The notes under the pieces are model-generated. The model saw only the letters and a program-made list of their open reading frames with translations, searched no databases and was not told where the DNA came from. Positions 17,901 to 26,205 of a stretch of 64,000 nt of DNA are shown here, piece by piece; position 1 is the stretch's first letter, and each line of letters opens with the position of its first letter. Location: positions 124,001 through 188,000 of the forward strand of contig CAIQIR010000079.1 in NCBI GenBank assembly GCA_903871875.1, given 5' to 3'. The translations under genes were made by a program, and so were the position numbers. Source of the stretch: an uncultured Schlesneria sp. (GTDB lineage: Bacteria > Planctomycetota > Planctomycetia > Planctomycetales > Planctomycetaceae).

Positions 17901-18218
17901 ATTCAGATCCCGCTGGCGAAAACGTGCCAACAGTTGGGTGACTTGTTGCGTATGACGGCCGGTAATGGCGATCTTGCCGAAACGAAAATGGAACGGTCGC
18001 GAAACGTGTTGCAGTCGGCCATCGAGCGGTTTGAGGGGTATTTGTCGGCATCACAAGGCAAGGGCGCGTTCAATCGTCAGACGATTTCGTCACTTTATTT
18101 CAGCCTGGCGGAGACGTTGACTCGACAAAATTGCGTCGAACAGGCGGAAGAAGCCCGTAAGAAAGCGGTCGCCGCGGGAGGGCCCGGGCCGCCGCCAAAA
18201 CCACCGACCTATGAATAA
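14925..18218 (+). CDS. Membrane Ser/Thr protein kinase with TPR-like extracytoplasmic part
   Basis: 1097 residues. A short N-terminal region is followed by a Hanks-type kinase domain: glycine loop IGRGGMGVVYEA (about 135), ALKVL with the ATP Lys, HRDIKPSN (about 370), DFGLVKI (about 390), MAPEQLEG (about 415). Between the N-lobe (about 215) and the HRD region (about 345) is an insertion of about 130 Ser/Asp/Pro-rich residues not found in standard kinases. A single membrane helix spans about 533-558. The remaining 540 residues are helical, TPR-like repeats (AEAHRRAGAILLRLG and similar), with a Pro/Arg-rich low-complexity segment at about 764-804. With the adjacent sigma factor it forms a likely kinase-controlled ECF system. 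The start ATG lacks a strong ribosome binding site. Confidence 0.9.
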   Translation: MTETIPATEMPNSPVDPSDGSSGQIAVSQIAIGPLVPSVATFEQIFEEPSDNRHPVEVLADEFSARWRAGETPSIDEYLLRLPEHREMIRSLFTTISLIERMSRREYSDRQRHHRPIADQKVLGDFQIIREIGRGGMGVVYEAIQCSLARRVALKVLSSGISNSPQQLQRFRREAESAARLHHTNIVPVFGIGEEDGTHFYAMQFIDGVPLADAIKTVRHRSSVTRESIYGKGLQPSGPTGVLPDSNRGPVSGGSDHSANSAIDDPTILMAVTPDPESAAQVGDASAVHPNSDSVCPSAGHTNAPSLDRSHSQSSDSIQSESLSSTEESVDACFGVFADNGSMEYCLRIANLVAQVADGLDYAHQHGVLHRDIKPSNLMLDRRGDVWIMDFGLVKIIEQKDLTIAGEIVGTLRYMAPEQLEGRADVTTDIYALGLTLYELLTLKPAFDGDEAVTLAQRLRQSSFPRPRSINPTIPKDLETIILKATANEPFSRYPTAAMLAEDLRRFSEDRPILARRTTYPERLWRWSRRNPALAAATGSTILLLGLIAIVATAGWLTVKSALLDAQIAQKHDEMNLDAAMTAFDSILENVSSRGLPRSFAYDIPESEIGIAPSALSDADVQLLDRLLHFYGTFASQNANNTRLRARTAEAHRRAGAILLRLGRLTEAEGDFRSAIDLLTRIPASDPHHAEIVVNTASLYNDLGELLLRRGEFHPTFKAHLEAIALLQEQPDSVKSLPAVRFELARATDLFASIDIRSGTDSGPRLPPSNRPNGPRPPFDRGHPPSAHGPNSDQGRPGPDGEPPDYLDQRLKNARPTALFSGGPSADGLAQILLDASNQFRALTREFPNNTEYQFRLAQCLRHRLVHAASNGKSNIAQETFLEATQILGGLQANFSDDPQYQFELADTLTQASRAQSDLDAEQSLYRSVSLARQLTKRFPRSTEYQLLLGTALARRAANQAAVGVPADAEESLQESMSTLEPLADRFPDQGTIQIPLAKTCQQLGDLLRMTAGNGDLAETKMERSRNVLQSAIERFEGYLSASQGKGAFNRQTISSLYFSLAETLTRQNCVEQAEEARKKAVAAGGPGPPPKPPTYE

Positions 18219-18365
18219 CTCCGCGTTCTTTTTCGAAGATTGATCGTCTAAAAATAACGGGCGAAGTGGATGCGTCGCGAACTGGTGATCAGGTGTCTAT
18301 AATTGGCGTTCGACCAACAAATTAAGATATTTTAACATGGACACGCCGGGTGAGGAGTAGTTTGA

Positions 18366-19304
18366 GTGGCCGACGAACATCAGTTGATTGCGAGTCTTGA
18401 GCGGAACATCGCAACGGCCATTCTGGGCAAACCCGAACCGATTCATCTGTCGTTGGTCGCCCTGTTGGCAGGGGGGCATTTGCTGGTAGAAGACGCACCG
18501 GGAGTGGGAAAAACGTCACTCGCCAAAGCGATTGCGAAAAGTCTGTCGTGTGGTTTCAAGCGACTTCAGTTCACTCCCGACATGCTGCCCAGTGATATTC
18601 TGGGATCCAACGTCTTTCTGCCCAATCGAGGCGAGTTCGAATTCCGACCCGGACCGATTTTTACCAACGTATTGTTGGCGGATGAGATCAATCGCACGAC
18701 GCCCCGAACTCAAAGCGCTCTGTTGGAAGCGATGAGTGAAGGGCAAGTGTCGATCGAAGGAACGACCCACACCCTGCCCGCCCCCTTCTTCGTGCTGGCG
18801 ACACAAAATCCCTTTGAATTCGAAGGAACGTATCCTCTGCCCGAGAATCAGCTCGACCGATTCATGGTGTGTATCGAGATTGGGTATCCCGCTCCCGATA
18901 TCGAAAAAAATGTGCTGATCAATCACCGTGAAGGTGAACCGGGTGACAAGTTGCAGTCGGTGATCAACACCGAACAATTGAAGCGGTTGCAAACGTCCGT
19001 TCGCGCCGTGAAGGTCGAAGATTCGCTGAACGATTACATTCTGGAGATCATTCAAGCGACCAGAACACACGAACAATTGCATCTGGGCGTCAGCACCCGT
19101 GGCGCCATCACGCTCTATCGTGCCGTGCAAGGGCTGGCGTTAATCGAAGGACGAAACTACGCGGTGACGGATGATGTTAAGCGTCTGGTCTTGCCCGTTC
19201 TGGCGCATCGGATCATTGTGAAAGGCATCCTGCACGAAGGCCGCCGCGACCGAGCCAAAGCGGTGCTCAAACAAATCCTGAGCAAGATTCCCGTGCCGGC
19301 CTGA
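18366..19304 (+). CDS. MoxR-family AAA+ ATPase
   Basis: 312 residues; GTG start with GGTGAGGAG eight bases upstream. AAA+ core: Walker A DAPGVGKTSLAK (about 43-53), Walker B LLADEINR (about 108), sensor 1 in LATQNPFEFEGTYPLPENQLDRF, and the C-terminal lid. MoxR proteins act as chaperones for assembling metalloenzymes or envelope complexes, usually with a DUF58 protein and von Willebrand domain proteins encoded next door. None of those partners follows here; the next gene is a permease 236 bases away. The partner set is therefore elsewhere or lost. Confidence 0.92.
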   Translation: MADEHQLIASLERNIATAILGKPEPIHLSLVALLAGGHLLVEDAPGVGKTSLAKAIAKSLSCGFKRLQFTPDMLPSDILGSNVFLPNRGEFEFRPGPIFTNVLLADEINRTTPRTQSALLEAMSEGQVSIEGTTHTLPAPFFVLATQNPFEFEGTYPLPENQLDRFMVCIEIGYPAPDIEKNVLINHREGEPGDKLQSVINTEQLKRLQTSVRAVKVEDSLNDYILEIIQATRTHEQLHLGVSTRGAITLYRAVQGLALIEGRNYAVTDDVKRLVLPVLAHRIIVKGILHEGRRDRAKAVLKQILSKIPVPA

Positions 19305-19540
19305 CCAAAGTGGCGGTCTGTCTTCTGATGCGCGTCCGATGGAATTGTCACGGACGCCAATCCGCCGCGACAGTGTACCGACGCTGACCGCGTTTGAATC
19401 GGAATCGGATCGTTGATTTCGCCTCGACGCGGTTCGTAGCTTTGATTTTATTCGCGTTCATTCGCATGATTCGTAACGCCTTCCCCGTTCCCTCAATAAT
19501 ATTCCTGATTTGCGGCGGATTTCCGCACGGAGACGTACCC

Positions 19541-21070
19541 TTGGACCATCAAACTGAGAACTCGACTGGGCTCCAGCCGAAAAAGGTCTGGATCAAATCT
19601 GAAGATTGGCTGGCGGTTCTGCTGGGAAGCATCGTGTTGCTGGTGGTGCTGGGTGCGTCGGCGATGAATCCTGCGCCGGACTTTTCTGACAAGTTGGGCG
19701 CGATTGATCAGGGACGCCAGCATTTGAAAGAACTCGAATCCGCTGCAGCGACGGCGGATGACGAAGAAACTCGAAAGCAGATCAAAACAGAAGAAAAGCA
19801 GTTGAAAGAACTGACCGCGGGTTTGTTTAAAAATCCCGTCAAATCCTGGGTGGCAAAAATGGGATCATGGAAATCAGATCCCTCGGACGCCTTCGTGGTG
19901 AAGAAGGTGAACATCGTTCCCGGCTTGTTCGGCGTTTTCATTGCTTCTCTGGTTTTGTTCACTTTTGGCGTGGCACTCAGAGGAGAACCGGTCATTCCAT
20001 TTGCCGGGGCGTTTGTCGTGCTATTTCTGCTGGCAACCGCGTCTTATGTGCTCGCCGGGCAAGATGTCATTAAATATTACAATCTGGAATACGCGCTGTG
20101 GGCGCTGCTCATCGGAATGGTGATCAGTAATACGATCGGGACCCCGCGATTCCTGTTTCCGGCGATCCGCACTGAATTGTTTATCAAAACGGGCCTGGTG
20201 CTGTTGGGCGCGGAAATCCTCCTCAGTCGCCTGCTGGTGTTGGGATTGCCGGGGATCTTTGTGTCCTGGGTCGTGACACCGATTACTTTGATCAGTACGT
20301 ACTTGTTCGGTCAGTATGTGCTGAAAATACCGTCCAAGTCGCTGAATATGGTGATCTCGGCCGATATGTCGGTTTGCGGTGTTTCGGCCGCCATCGCCAC
20401 GGCCGCCGCCTGTCGGGCCAAGAAAGAAGAGTTATCGCTGGCGATCGGGATTTCGCTGGCCTTCACCGCCATCATGATGATTGTGATGCCGGCGGTGATA
20501 CGTTACGTCCATATGGACCCAGTGCTGGCCGGGGCCTGGCTAGGCGGAACGATTGATTCCACCGGGGCGGTCGCTGCCGCAGGCGGCATGCTGGGAGATA
20601 CCGCCCTGAATGTGGCTGTCACAATCAAAATGATCCAAAATATCTTGATCGGTGTCGTGGCGTTTGGTGTTGCCGTCTACTGGGTCACCTGTGTGGAAGG
20701 CGATCGCCAAGGCCCGCGTCCGAGTTTGATGGAAATCTGGTATCGATTTCCCAAGTTTGTTTTCGGATTCGTCGGCGCTTCCATCGTCTTTTCCGCAATT
20801 TATTCCAGCGGAACCGCCGGCAGTGGCCTGACTGAGGCTGTCACCGGCGTCACGGCTGACGTGCTGCGAGGATGGTTCTTTTGCCTGGCCTTCGTCGCGA
20901 TCGGCCTCGAAACCAACTTCCGGGAATTGTCGAGTTATCTGAGGGATGGCAAAGCGATCACGCTGTATGTCTGCGGACAAACACTCAATCTGGCTCTGAC
21001 GCTATTGATGGCCTGGATCATGTTCGAAAAAGTGTTTCCGCAAGCCGCGAACGCTTTGAAGTCGTCGTGA
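19541..21070 (+). CDS. YeiH/UPF0324-type putative sulfate exporter family protein
   Basis: About 509 residues from TTG 19541, which has ACGGAG about eight bases upstream; an earlier in-frame ATG at 19394 has no ribosome binding site. The C-terminal 350 residues match the UPF0324/YeiH fold: [83 protein letters not shown] and a last helix pair, about ten membrane helices in all. The N-terminal part is unusual: one helix, then a charged, Glu/Lys-rich stretch of about 90 residues (near 37-127) before the transporter core. The substrate of the family is not proven. A small membrane protein gene overlaps the stop codon. Confidence 0.85.
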   Translation: MDHQTENSTGLQPKKVWIKSEDWLAVLLGSIVLLVVLGASAMNPAPDFSDKLGAIDQGRQHLKELESAAATADDEETRKQIKTEEKQLKELTAGLFKNPVKSWVAKMGSWKSDPSDAFVVKKVNIVPGLFGVFIASLVLFTFGVALRGEPVIPFAGAFVVLFLLATASYVLAGQDVIKYYNLEYALWALLIGMVISNTIGTPRFLFPAIRTELFIKTGLVLLGAEILLSRLLVLGLPGIFVSWVVTPITLISTYLFGQYVLKIPSKSLNMVISADMSVCGVSAAIATAAACRAKKEELSLAIGISLAFTAIMMIVMPAVIRYVHMDPVLAGAWLGGTIDSTGAVAAAGGMLGDTALNVAVTIKMIQNILIGVVAFGVAVYWVTCVEGDRQGPRPSLMEIWYRFPKFVFGFVGASIVFSAIYSSGTAGSGLTEAVTGVTADVLRGWFFCLAFVAIGLETNFRELSSYLRDGKAITLYVCGQTLNLALTLLMAWIMFEKVFPQAANALKSS

Positions 21071-21462
21071 CTTCCGGGCTGCGAAGCGGCGGATTCGCCA
21101 TCGACGTGACGTTTACCGGGGACAGCATTTTGGTCGCGAAATCAACGGCGCAACGATGGATCCGTCTGGCGGTGGCGATGGCGGCAATCGCCATTGTCTG
21201 GCTGATTGTGCTGCCGCTCATCGGCAAGCAACCCATGGTGTCGGAACATATTGCGACCCAGCAACGTCTTCAGATCGATCCAAGTGCTTTGTTTTACAGT
21301 GAACTCGAAATCGCACCGGCCATTGCGCGTCATGTGGAACGCTTGCATGATTCATTCTCGGACTGTTTTTGGTCCGTCTCTCCGTCGAAAGACCGCACGG
21401 ACGCACAACTCGGAACGCCGCATCTCCGTAACGCTCGGCAGCAGGATCGTTCGCAGCGGTAG
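21067..21462 (+). CDS. Small membrane-anchored protein, translationally coupled to the YeiH-type gene
   Basis: About 131 residues. The GTG at 21067 overlaps the TGA of the preceding gene (GTGA), with GAAG six bases upstream, which suggests translational coupling. Features: a basic N-terminus, one membrane helix ([21 protein letters not shown], about 34-54), then [29 protein letters not shown], an amphipathic segment that reads as real coding sequence. I do not recognise a named family, though the arrangement suggests an accessory subunit for the permease. The last 30 residues ([12 protein letters not shown] onward) are polar and could be poorly conserved. It converges on the M50 protease gene. 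Confidence 0.6.
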   Translation: MTSGLRSGGFAIDVTFTGDSILVAKSTAQRWIRLAVAMAAIAIVWLIVLPLIGKQPMVSEHIATQQRLQIDPSALFYSELEIAPAIARHVERLHDSFSDCFWSVSPSKDRTDAQLGTPHLRNARQQDRSQR

Positions 21463-21583
21463 ACGTCGGGAGAAATCTCCAAACCCGTCTTCGCGGGCGG
21501 AGTGAGTCGACCGGAGAAGGAAACCACGCGCCAGCTGGCCGCCCCGCTAAATGTCGGTCAACGGCTGTGCCAGTACGGTACTG

Positions 21584-22252
21584 TCATTTCCGGGATTGCA
21601 AAGATCCAATGTTTTGCAGGCAGAGCATCAACATCAGCATGGCGCCCAATTCTTGATGCAGGTGGTAGTAAAAGTAATAGGCAGCCGCGCCCGAAATGGC
21701 GACGCTGATTTTTGTCGCCGTCCCGATCCCGTCGCGAAGACGAAGCACCTGACAAACCGAAGCACAGATCTGTCCACCGTCCAGTGGCAAAATCGGTAAG
21801 AGGTTTAGCAAGCCCCACCAAAGGTTCATGAATTTCAAAAAGGCGAACGCGTAAAATCGATAATCGTTGATCAGCAGCTGATTGATGTCCAACACCTGCT
21901 CGACAATCATGATCACCACCAGGAACAGAAAACCGGCGCCAGGTCCCATGATCGAAACGGCAATGCTGCGTCCCAGGGAGTTGTTGTGGTACCGAGCCGA
22001 CATCGCCAGCCCACCGCCAAAGTAAAGTAGAATCTGGGTCGGCCAGCCAAACGTTTCCGCTGTCAGTGCGTGCCCCAATTCATGGATCAGGATCGAGAAA
22101 AATCCACACACGACCCAGATGAACATGATCTCGGGATGATCGGGATTCCAACCGAACAGCAGCATTCCCAGCCAGAATGTCGGATGCACGCGAATCGGAA
22201 TGCGAAACGCCACCAAATGGATATCAAACGGCGTAGGGCCGAGTCCGAACAT
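21584..22252 (-). CDS. Site-2-protease-like M50 metallopeptidase
   Basis: 222 residues. Intramembrane zinc protease of the M50 family without a PDZ or CBS domain. The zinc motif HELGH is at residues 57-61 inside a membrane helix, and the third ligand is Asp158 in LLPILPLDGG. Four to five hydrophobic helices are visible, in the order of the compact M50B members found in planctomycetes and actinobacteria. All catalytic residues are present. The substrate is unknown; in the family typical ones are anti-sigma factors or signal peptides. Upstream is epmB on the same strand, 113 bases away. Confidence 0.88.
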   Translation of the reverse strand: MFGLGPTPFDIHLVAFRIPIRVHPTFWLGMLLFGWNPDHPEIMFIWVVCGFFSILIHELGHALTAETFGWPTQILLYFGGGLAMSARYHNNSLGRSIAVSIMGPGAGFLFLVVIMIVEQVLDINQLLINDYRFYAFAFLKFMNLWWGLLNLLPILPLDGGQICASVCQVLRLRDGIGTATKISVAISGAAAYYFYYHLHQELGAMLMLMLCLQNIGSLQSRK

Positions 22253-22365
22253 GCAGTCGATTCACTTCACGGCAAGAGGTTTTCTAAAATCGCGTTGGGC
22301 GGGAGTATATCGCCAGACGAGCCATTCGTCTTGATAAGCATTAAGATTTACAGTGGCAGGTCGTC

Positions 22366-23418
22366 TCATATTGGTGTTTTGTGCTTGGCTCCGGCATCTT
22401 CGCGGACATATCGAGGGACGGCGTATCCAGGCAACTGTTGTCGAAGTTCGGCGATCAAAGCCTTTCCTCGCTGGGCGTCGACTTCGAAATGAGCCGTGCC
22501 CTGCACCTGATCCAACTGGTGCAAATAGTAGGGAATAACCCCCACATCGATCAGTCGTTCGCTGAGTTGAATCAGTGTCGGCAGATCATCGTTGATGCCT
22601 CGCAGCAAGACCGCTTGATTCAACGTGGTAATTCCAGATCGGACGAGCGTTTTCAACGCCTGTTCGCAATCGTCGACCACTTCATGCGGATGATTCGCGT
22701 GAACAACCATGATCGGGGTCAGTCGACTGCGTGTGAGCAGACTGGTCAACGTCCCAGTCACGCGATTGGGCAGCACGATGGGCAAGCGAGAATGAATTCG
22801 TAATCGACGGAGGTGCGGGATCGATGCTAGTCGTTCGATCAAATTGCCCAATCGTCCGTCGGTGAGCATCAATGGATCGCCACCGCTCAGCAAAACTTCA
22901 TGAATCGACGAATCGCTTTCGAGCACTGCTAAGGCCGGTTCCCAATCTTCCAGACGCCGCGGTTCGTCACCATAGGGGTAATGACGACGAAAGCAGTATC
23001 GACAGTGGACTGCGCAGGCGCCGGTTGAAACCAACAGAGCGCGACCCTGATATTTGTGCAATAACCCTGGAGCGCGTCGGCTGTTACTGTCGCCAACCGC
23101 ATCCAGAGTAAAACCGGGGACCTGCCCGAGTTCTGCTCCAATGGGCAAAACCTGTTTCAGGAGTGGATCCTGCGGGTCACCGCAGCGCATCCTCGCGACA
23201 AAACTCAGCGGGACCAGCAATGGAAATTGGCTGGCCGCTTCGCGTGCTGCGTCGATTAAATCCGTCGACAATCCCAGCTTGTGGATCAGCAACTCGGGAT
23301 CGCGGATCGCCTGCGACAGCGATTCGTGCCAGGTCGGCGGCAGAGTGGTGTCGGCAGGCAATGGGGGCTCGACAAGTGTTGGTGACAGACTCACGACATT
23401 CAATTCCAGGCAAAGCAA
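22366..23418 (-). CDS. epmB: EF-P lysine 2,3-aminomutase-type enzyme EpmB (radical SAM)
   Basis: 350 residues from TTG 23418; a GTG at about 23397 is an alternative. Radical SAM/PLP enzyme that makes (R)-beta-lysine for EF-P modification. The CxxxCxxC cluster motif is Cys135, 139, 142 in GACAVHCRYCFRRH, followed by LLSGGDPLML, the GGE-like SAM motif. At the C-terminus AGAKHKTPI keeps the KTP motif whose Lys (Lys347) should form the PLP aldimine, as in the KTP motif of E. coli EpmB and lysine aminomutases. The gene is divergent from efp, which encodes its expected substrate, and this supports EpmB over a free-lysine aminomutase. The ligase EpmA is not in the window. Confidence 0.88.
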   Translation of the reverse strand: MLCLELNVVSLSPTLVEPPLPADTTLPPTWHESLSQAIRDPELLIHKLGLSTDLIDAAREAASQFPLLVPLSFVARMRCGDPQDPLLKQVLPIGAELGQVPGFTLDAVGDSNSRRAPGLLHKYQGRALLVSTGACAVHCRYCFRRHYPYGDEPRRLEDWEPALAVLESDSSIHEVLLSGGDPLMLTDGRLGNLIERLASIPHLRRLRIHSRLPIVLPNRVTGTLTSLLTRSRLTPIMVVHANHPHEVVDDCEQALKTLVRSGITTLNQAVLLRGINDDLPTLIQLSERLIDVGVIPYYLHQLDQVQGTAHFEVDAQRGKALIAELRQQLPGYAVPRYVREDAGAKHKTPI

Positions 23419-23777
23419 AGCGATTTTGCTTGATCAATTGGAGGCAGGGCCAAGGGATTAAATCAGAGTTGGTATGACTTGGCGATAGCCCAGAAAGAAA
23501 TCGCCAAATCCAATTCGATCCCAACTCGCTTCAGCCAATGCCCCTGTTTTTCGGAGTGCGGCCGGCAGGCAAGACGCTGGAGCGGTCATTTCTTGGCTTA
23601 GATCGTCTCCGTGACTGCTGATGTCTTGCTGTTTTAAACCCGTTTTCCACCCCTTCAGATCAGGTTCTGGGGAAAGAAGCGATTCACAGAGTGGCTGGGT
23701 TTTGGTATGCTGCGTTGCTCGAAATCGACCCCGGTCGATGATTTTTCAATCGATGGCAACGGCAAAGAAAAAGATTA
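23419..23777. other. Divergent epmB/efp intergenic region
   Basis: About 359 bases separate the starts of epmB (minus) and efp (plus). The region should hold promoters for both. I see no convincing sigma-70 pair, riboswitch-like structure or long repeat. The short open frames here have no support. Confidence 0.5.
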
Positions 23778-24347
23778 ATGGCACAGCTCAGTACGAGCGA
23801 CTTCCGCAAGGGTTCCAAGGTCATCTTGGACGGTGAACCTTACGACATGATCGAGGTTAACTTCGTCAAGCCGGGGAAGGGGCAAGCTCTGTACAAATGC
23901 CGGTTGAGGAACCTGATCAAGGGGACGTTGCTCGACCGGACCTATAAAAGTGGCGATGGTCTGGAAGCGGCCGAAATCCGTCAGGGGGACGGTCAATTCC
24001 TTTACAAAGATGCGACGGGACTGGTCTTTATGGATCAGGAGTCCTTCGAACAATATACGATTCCACTGGATGTGGCAGGCGATCAGGCGCGGTTTCTTCA
24101 AGATGGGGCGATCTGTGCCATTATGTATTGGGGCGAGCAGCCAATTGGCTTTACCGCACCCGACAAGGCAATCATGAAAGTCACCTATACGGAAGATGTC
24201 GCCCGCGGGAATACGACATCCAATTTGATGAAGCCGGCCACGGTGGAAAATGGGGAAATCGTCCAGGTTCCCGCCTTTGTTAATACGGGTGATCTGTTGA
24301 GGATCAACGCACAGACCGGGGAATATGTCGAGCGAGTAAAAGGTTAA
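23778..24347 (+). CDS. efp: Translation elongation factor P
   Basis: 189 residues, normal length. EF-P binds between the P and E sites and relieves stalling at polyproline stretches. The three domains follow in order: KOW-like N-terminal domain (1-65), and two OB folds ending in VPAFVNTGDLLRINAQTGEYVERV. The modified loop is KPGKGQA with Lys34 at the tip, the residue that is beta-lysylated in E. coli. With epmB directly upstream on the other strand the Lys34 beta-lysylation route is the natural reading. The start ATG has an A-rich leader but no strong ribosome binding site. miaB follows after only 8 bases, so the two are very likely co-transcribed. Confidence 0.97.
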   Translation: MAQLSTSDFRKGSKVILDGEPYDMIEVNFVKPGKGQALYKCRLRNLIKGTLLDRTYKSGDGLEAAEIRQGDGQFLYKDATGLVFMDQESFEQYTIPLDVAGDQARFLQDGAICAIMYWGEQPIGFTAPDKAIMKVTYTEDVARGNTTSNLMKPATVENGEIVQVPAFVNTGDLLRINAQTGEYVERVKG

Positions 24348-24355
24348 ATTTCAGC

Positions 24356-25807
24356 ATGACTGTTCCGCACAACGGAAAACTGTTTATCGAGACCGTGGGC
24401 TGCCAGATGAATATGCTGGACAGCGAACTGGTCGTGGGTGCCTTGCGCAAGGAAGGCTATAGCCTGACGGATAATGTTCAGGAAGCCGATACGGTTCTGT
24501 TCAACACCTGCAGCGTTCGCGAGCATGCCGAACATAAGATTTATTCGGCCTTGGGGCGACTGAAATACAGCAAGCTGTCGCGGCCAAATCAGGTGATCGG
24601 TGTCCTGGGGTGTATGGCCCAGAAGGATCAGGAACTGGTCTTTCAGCGGGCTCCGCATGTGGACATGGTGGTGGGCACGGGACAGTTGGCCGAAGTGCCG
24701 AAATTGATTGACGCCGCTCGTGAACGTCGCGAACGATCGTTGGCCGTCAGCCTTGATCGTAAAGAGGGCTCGCGCGCGGAAGTCAGCGACAGTTTTCAAA
24801 GCTACGATCCCTTGCGCGAACCCGAAATGCGGCCGTCGCCCTATCAGGCGTTTGTCCGGATCATGATTGGTTGCGACAAGTTCTGTACCTACTGCGTCGT
24901 GCCGATGACACGCGGCCCCGAGCAAAGCCGTCCGCCGCGAGACATTCGCCGGGAAGTTCAGATTCTGGCCGATCAAGGCGTCAAAGAAGTGACGCTGCTG
25001 GGGCAGACCGTCAACAGCTACAAGGTCACTCAGGACGGTCGACTTTATCGTTTGTCGGACCTGCTGGAAACGATTCACGATGTTGAAGGGATTCTGCGGC
25101 TGAAGTTCGTAACGAACTTCCCCAAAGACATGACTGACGATCTGTTGCATGCGCTGCGAGATCTGCCAAAGTGTGCCCAATATCTACATGTACCGGCCCA
25201 ATCGGGTTGCAACGACGTGCTGAAACGCATGAAGCGGGGATACACGATCGAGGACTATCGCGAAATGTTCGGCCGGATCCGCAGTACGCTGCCAACCGCG
25301 GCGGTGTCGAGCGACTTTATCGTTGGATTCTGCGGTGAGACGGAAGAAGCCCACCAGAAAAGTTTGGATCTGATCCGCGAATGCCGCTTCAAGAATAGCT
25401 TCATCTTCAAATACAGTCCTCGTCCGGGAACCAAGGCCAACGATCTTTTGATTGACGATATTCCTGAAGATGTGAAGAAGCGTCGAAATCACGAGATGTT
25501 GACGCTACAGAATCAGATTAGCGCGGAAGACAACGCGACATTCATCGGTCGTCAGGTGGAAGTCCTGGTTGAAGGGCCCAGTAAAACCGAAGTCAAACGC
25601 GGTGAAACGTCCTCGACCGGCGGGCCAGTCCAACTGACCGGTCGCACAACCTGCGATCGGATTGTTGTTTTTCAGGGTAACCCTCGATTGGCCGGTTCAC
25701 TCACCTGGGTTGCGGTGGAGGATTGCACTCCCACTACGCTGATCGGCAACATCGTCACGCAACAGATTCAACATGGATCGTCCACGCTCCTGCCAATTTT
25801 GGTGTGA
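24356..25807 (+). CDS. miaB: tRNA-2-methylthio-N6-isopentenyladenosine synthase MiaB
   Basis: 483 residues. Methylthiotransferase that adds a methylthio group to i6A37 of tRNAs reading UNN codons. The N-terminal UPF0004 domain has GCQMNMLDSE, FNTCSVRE and GCMAQ, whose three Cys bind the auxiliary [4Fe-4S] cluster. The radical SAM motif is CDKFCTYCVVP (about residues 174-184), followed by LLGQTVNSY. The C-terminal TRAM domain begins near FIGRQVEVLVEG and contains GRTTCDRIVVFQG. These mark MiaB, not RimO or MtaB. It closely follows efp, giving a translation-quality operon. Confidence 0.95.
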   Translation: MTVPHNGKLFIETVGCQMNMLDSELVVGALRKEGYSLTDNVQEADTVLFNTCSVREHAEHKIYSALGRLKYSKLSRPNQVIGVLGCMAQKDQELVFQRAPHVDMVVGTGQLAEVPKLIDAARERRERSLAVSLDRKEGSRAEVSDSFQSYDPLREPEMRPSPYQAFVRIMIGCDKFCTYCVVPMTRGPEQSRPPRDIRREVQILADQGVKEVTLLGQTVNSYKVTQDGRLYRLSDLLETIHDVEGILRLKFVTNFPKDMTDDLLHALRDLPKCAQYLHVPAQSGCNDVLKRMKRGYTIEDYREMFGRIRSTLPTAAVSSDFIVGFCGETEEAHQKSLDLIRECRFKNSFIFKYSPRPGTKANDLLIDDIPEDVKKRRNHEMLTLQNQISAEDNATFIGRQVEVLVEGPSKTEVKRGETSSTGGPVQLTGRTTCDRIVVFQGNPRLAGSLTWVAVEDCTPTTLIGNIVTQQIQHGSSTLLPILV

Positions 25808-26205
25808 TGGGCCAATCCGAGTCGCGTCCTGCTGATGCGGTTTGTTCGAGGATGGCGGCGATTCGGTATCATGAAGACCAAGGCGTTCTGCGAAAACGCC
25901 GCTGATTCCACTGCGAACCCGCGTGAAATCAGAATTGTCTGAAAGAGTAGGCCACCCTTTGGCCGAAATGTTGTTGTTTGCAGGGCTCGCCAGCTGAAAT
26001 GGGGGATTCACGAGCCCAAATGGCCCTGATCATCGTTTCCTGGCAGAAAAGTGACCATTTTTGGTCACTGACCACGGCAATCCTGCAGCGTATTGATCAA
26101 GCCAATTGCCTATAATGACCAGGACAACCATGTGGCAGGGCGGTCTGCCGCGGAATTGAATCGCGAAGATTGTCGTCCTGGTTTGAATGACTGACAGGAA
26201 ATCAA
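25808..26205. other. Intergenic region upstream of nadA
   Basis: About 398 bases with no supported gene. The only striking element is the perfect inverted repeat at 26051-26068, listed separately. A clear SD (CAGGAAATCAA) lies just before the nadA start. The open frame 25697-26011 on the minus strand lacks any support. Confidence 0.5.
26051..26068. promoter_or_regulatory. Perfect inverted repeat, candidate operator upstream of nadA
   Basis: GTGACCA-TTTT-TGGTCAC is a perfect 7-bp inverted repeat with a 4-base spacer. It continues into CTGACC, so GGTCA-C-TGACC forms a second, overlapping inverted repeat (to about 26073). No T-tract follows, so a terminator is unlikely. It is 138 bases before the nadA start. 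Binding by an NAD-pathway regulator is only a guess. Confidence 0.35.

Noticed and set aside
14925-18218. Possible frameshift or fusion because of the insertion in the kinase
   Set aside because: The reading frame is continuous, all kinase motifs flank the insert in the same frame, and the insert has normal codon use for a linker.
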